Source: Bacteroidota bacterium
Lineage (GTDB): Bacteria; Bacteroidota; Bacteroidia; Bacteroidales; UBA10428
Direction of reading: 5' to 3'
DNA length: 64,000 nucleotides
Assembly: GCA_023442525.1 (NCBI GenBank)
Contig: JAEZZA010000029.1
Coordinates: forward strand, 120,061 to 184,060
Made by a program: the position numbers and the translations under genes. The notes under the pieces are model-generated. The model was not told the origin of the DNA. It was given only the letters and a program-made list of their open reading frames with translations, and did not search any database. Below are positions 63,201-64,000 of this stretch, in pieces (within the stretch, counting starts at the first letter, position 1; each line of letters opens with the position of its first letter).

Positions 63201-63682
63201 GAAGATCAACTTTCCGGAATGTAGTCAGATCGATGATCCCCGATGCAGCCGGGAAAAGTATTTACTCATCATGGGTAAAGGGCCAAACTTACAGGATAGT
63301 TGAGGAATGGGAAATCGGCGATGTGTTTTATAAACAGGGACTGCGGTTGGCTGCTTTTCTGCAAAACGAAATGTCGCGTGAAATACACCAGGCTGCGCTC
63401 GACCAGACCGGTTTGATCAATGCCGTTGATGGCACTGCCGGTCCGCAATCGTCCGTATTTCTTTATCCTGTACCCGCATATGACTGGTTGTTTATTGATA
63501 TTGCAGATGACAGGAATGTCAGTGTTATTGAAATCCTGAACACTTCAGGAACGGTATTACATTCGGAAACGGTGACAGGCGATAAAACCATTTCGGTTAA
63601 GGATTTTCCGGCAGGTTTATATTTGCTAAAAAGTACCAGCAGGGGACGAACCGAAATCCATAAATTCATTGTAACTCACTGA
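60296..63682 (+). CDS. Second giant T9SS cargo protein, paralogue of the preceding one
   Basis: A 1,128-residue protein from ATG 60296 (MNGTRLILPLLIISGLLFIP; the earlier ATG at 60236 lies within the hairpin region and is less likely). Two modules with the LTLSGLGAANNYREALRN pattern lie near the N terminus (about 30-280). Ig-like cysteine domains follow, then PKD (about 538-630), a MAM/CBM-like lectin fold, an Omp28-like domain (LVEHFTNISALANNADNM, about 816 on) and a type A T9SS sorting domain (about 1,050-1,128; LYPVPAYDWLF, GLYLLKS). The last 600 or so residues follow the same domain order as the preceding gene, so they arose by duplication with loss or gain of the N-terminal repeats. Surface location is inferred. 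Confidence 0.85.
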   Translation: MNGTRLILPLLIISGLLFIPEFFSTIKGQLVLSDIETSVLQYKIGNSPVKVTNSIRVDGRNIISATISISSGYARGSDMLSYKGTRFSASWNEANGELTLSGLGAANNYREALRNIFFETTSNPGNRVISFTISSWFTKSNTVSRTVNVESPNTAPVLGNVSADPAVYCVNDESILIVESITVNDKDSEILTSALIEISLGYSVNEDMLLFTNMNGITGSWNSTNGQLTLTGNASVANYQEALRSVRFQNKNPENPHAGFHEITFRISDGIAWSNKISRSVTHPVPTAAISGDFSICIGELASLPVTFTGTGPWNFSYRLNSGQQVTLHSITSNPYSLPVGDPGSYTLVSVNDKFCPGKTSGSAMVSLKPEPEVKITGLNAVYSKESTEMIPLTAEPSGGVFSGPGVIPLGQDWVFLPSLPAPGIIHIVYKYRPDELSCYGYDTAEVRIVEKTAAIETEGNRTKFCINDKPFGVTGINLLNNSFGTFSITGGKGLVDHGNNTATVYPDSVSINVYVISYTPPDGFTTTMEIEFGNPLKADFTWDKECFEPGSPISFINTSTSPFGFLTGKSYSWKINTGSDSVQLTTEDISYAFTEAGNYTVELKVTNSNGCVNQTSKVYSLRPVYALADLNYTDNFETLREWDSGHDPSWATNSWVLGKPEMLANGFSSPHSGETCWFTNIEVNPAPREYSWITSPCFDFRGTEKPTLVANIRRSFTDTRDGANISYTIDNGLHWNLVGNLNDGINWFNSYFGNPGAQSQGWTSIIDNEWVESRHILDFLKGEKNVQFRVNFITSGGAIGNKGIAVDDIKIVGRNRTILVEHFTNISALANNADNMLNEVAQNAGSGLIDLHYHISDPDDPFYLFNPVPSDTRQFYYGISGAPYSIINGGTHQNQHFDYVHTVITQSQVGIESLYESDFDLKVTSMHYDDRLYAEIVVTALQDVPLIELSVRTVVFEPMIIDSNITDGRSTFRNVVRSMIPDAAGKSIYSSWVKGQTYRIVEEWEIGDVFYKQGLRLAAFLQNEMSREIHQAALDQTGLINAVDGTAGPQSSVFLYPVPAYDWLFIDIADDRNVSVIEILNTSGTVLHSETVTGDKTISVKDFPAGLYLLKSTSRGRTEIHKFIVTH

Positions 63683-63753
63683 TTTTCGGAACCCAGCTGG
63701 TATTGTTTTCATGCCGAAACCATTCAGTCCGGCAATTGTTATTCATTGTGTGA

Positions 63754-63792
63754 TTTGAACACGTTATCGCAATTTTGAACACGTTATCGCAA
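63754..63792. repeat. 19-bp direct repeat upstream of the proline-rich gene
   Basis: Two perfect copies of the 19-mer TTTGAACACGTTATCGCAA with a 20-bp period end 12 bp before the ATG at 63805. One regulator could bind both copies side by side (period close to two helix turns), or it may be a simple duplication. Confidence 0.85.
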
Positions 63793-63804
63793 TACGGACA
63801 AGCA

Positions 63805-64000
63805 ATGAAAAACATATACATTTTATTCATTTTTATTCTGTTTATTCCAGGTATCGAAGGCATGGCATTCGCACAGGGACCGCCATCTCCTCCTCCTCCG
63901 CCGGATACAACAGATACACCACCGCCACCTCCGCCCCCGGATACTACAGATACACCTCCACCTCCGCCACCACCTCCGTCTCCGGATACTACAGATACAC
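63805..64000 (+). CDS. Secreted proline-rich repeat protein, partial
   Basis: The first 65 codons of a frame that runs off the window. The signal peptide MKNIYILFIFILFIPGIEG leads to AFAQ and then a low-complexity tract with units of the type PPPPPPPDTTDT, repeated with varying proline runs. Such tracts usually link a secreted domain to a barrier or serve as rigid stalks; the main domain is not visible. It follows two T9SS cargo genes on the same strand, so it may be another exported surface protein. Confidence 0.7.
   Translation, partial: MKNIYILFIFILFIPGIEGMAFAQGPPSPPPPPDTTDTPPPPPPPDTTDTPPPPPPPPSPDTTDT

Overview
The window looks like chromosome of a Bacteroidota (Bacteroidetes) bacterium, probably an anaerobic or facultative environmental member of the Bacteroidales/Marinilabiliales type. 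The evidence is: two giant secreted proteins ending in type IX secretion (T9SS) sorting domains; repeated TAnnTTTG promoter boxes and weak Shine-Dalgarno sites; a PorT-like barrel; Bacteroidota-style ParC, LysS and DUF3127 proteins; and an anaerobic sulfur-respiration operon. No species call is possible from the sequence alone.

Layout. 1-1062: a metal-uptake operon (partial metal-binding lipoprotein, Mn-type DtxR regulator, palindromic operator). 1.2-4.7 kb: a collagen-like lipoprotein, a secreted PPOX-fold protein, a MASE3 histidine kinase and a MarC protein. 4.84-5.92 kb: an odd cassette next to a tRNA-Pro(CGG) gene. A four-helix-bundle gene sits between oppositely oriented 9-bp repeat arrays and a 31-bp inverted copy of the tRNA 3' end. 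5.97-8.2 kb: Crp/Fnr regulator, YceI protein and NmrA-type reductase. 8.3-12.5 kb: beta-helix protein, nucleoside hydrolase and a double-thioredoxin-fold protein. 12.6-13.1 kb: a gene-remnant scar. 13.1-21.7 kb: LigD, heptose-7-P kinase, two tandem rhomboids with an endonuclease/exonuclease/phosphatase protein, a PLP dehydratase and a carboxypeptidase-regulatory-like protein.

21.9-27.5 kb is one operon-like block for thiosulfate/polysulfide reduction: a Tat-exported molybdopterin subunit, an Fe-S subunit, an NrfD membrane anchor, two half-size YeeE/YedE sulfur transporters and a periplasmic rhodanese-fold protein whose only cysteine is its last residue. 27.5-43.5 kb is mostly housekeeping: AlkD-like protein, MFS transporter, acyl-CoA synthetase, sialate O-acetylesterase, aroC-aroA, parC-parE, lysS, aroK and an SSB-like DUF3127 protein. 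Oddities here are a chorismate synthase with a changed active-site motif and a ParC ending in a sliding-clamp-binding motif.

43.55-53.6 kb is the most unusual part. Five same-strand genes with almost no spacing encode a membrane-transporter/HEAT/cNMP-like protein, a protein with a TIR domain and two further TIR-like domains, an nSTAND ATPase with one membrane segment and a WD40 propeller, a TPR-like/beta-barrel outer-membrane protein and a propeller-like lipoprotein. I infer an envelope-spanning STAND/TIR signalling or conflict system. 53.7-64 kb holds two giant paralogous T9SS cargo proteins (cadherin-like, Ig-like, PKD, Omp28-like modules) and the start of a proline-rich secreted protein that runs off the window.
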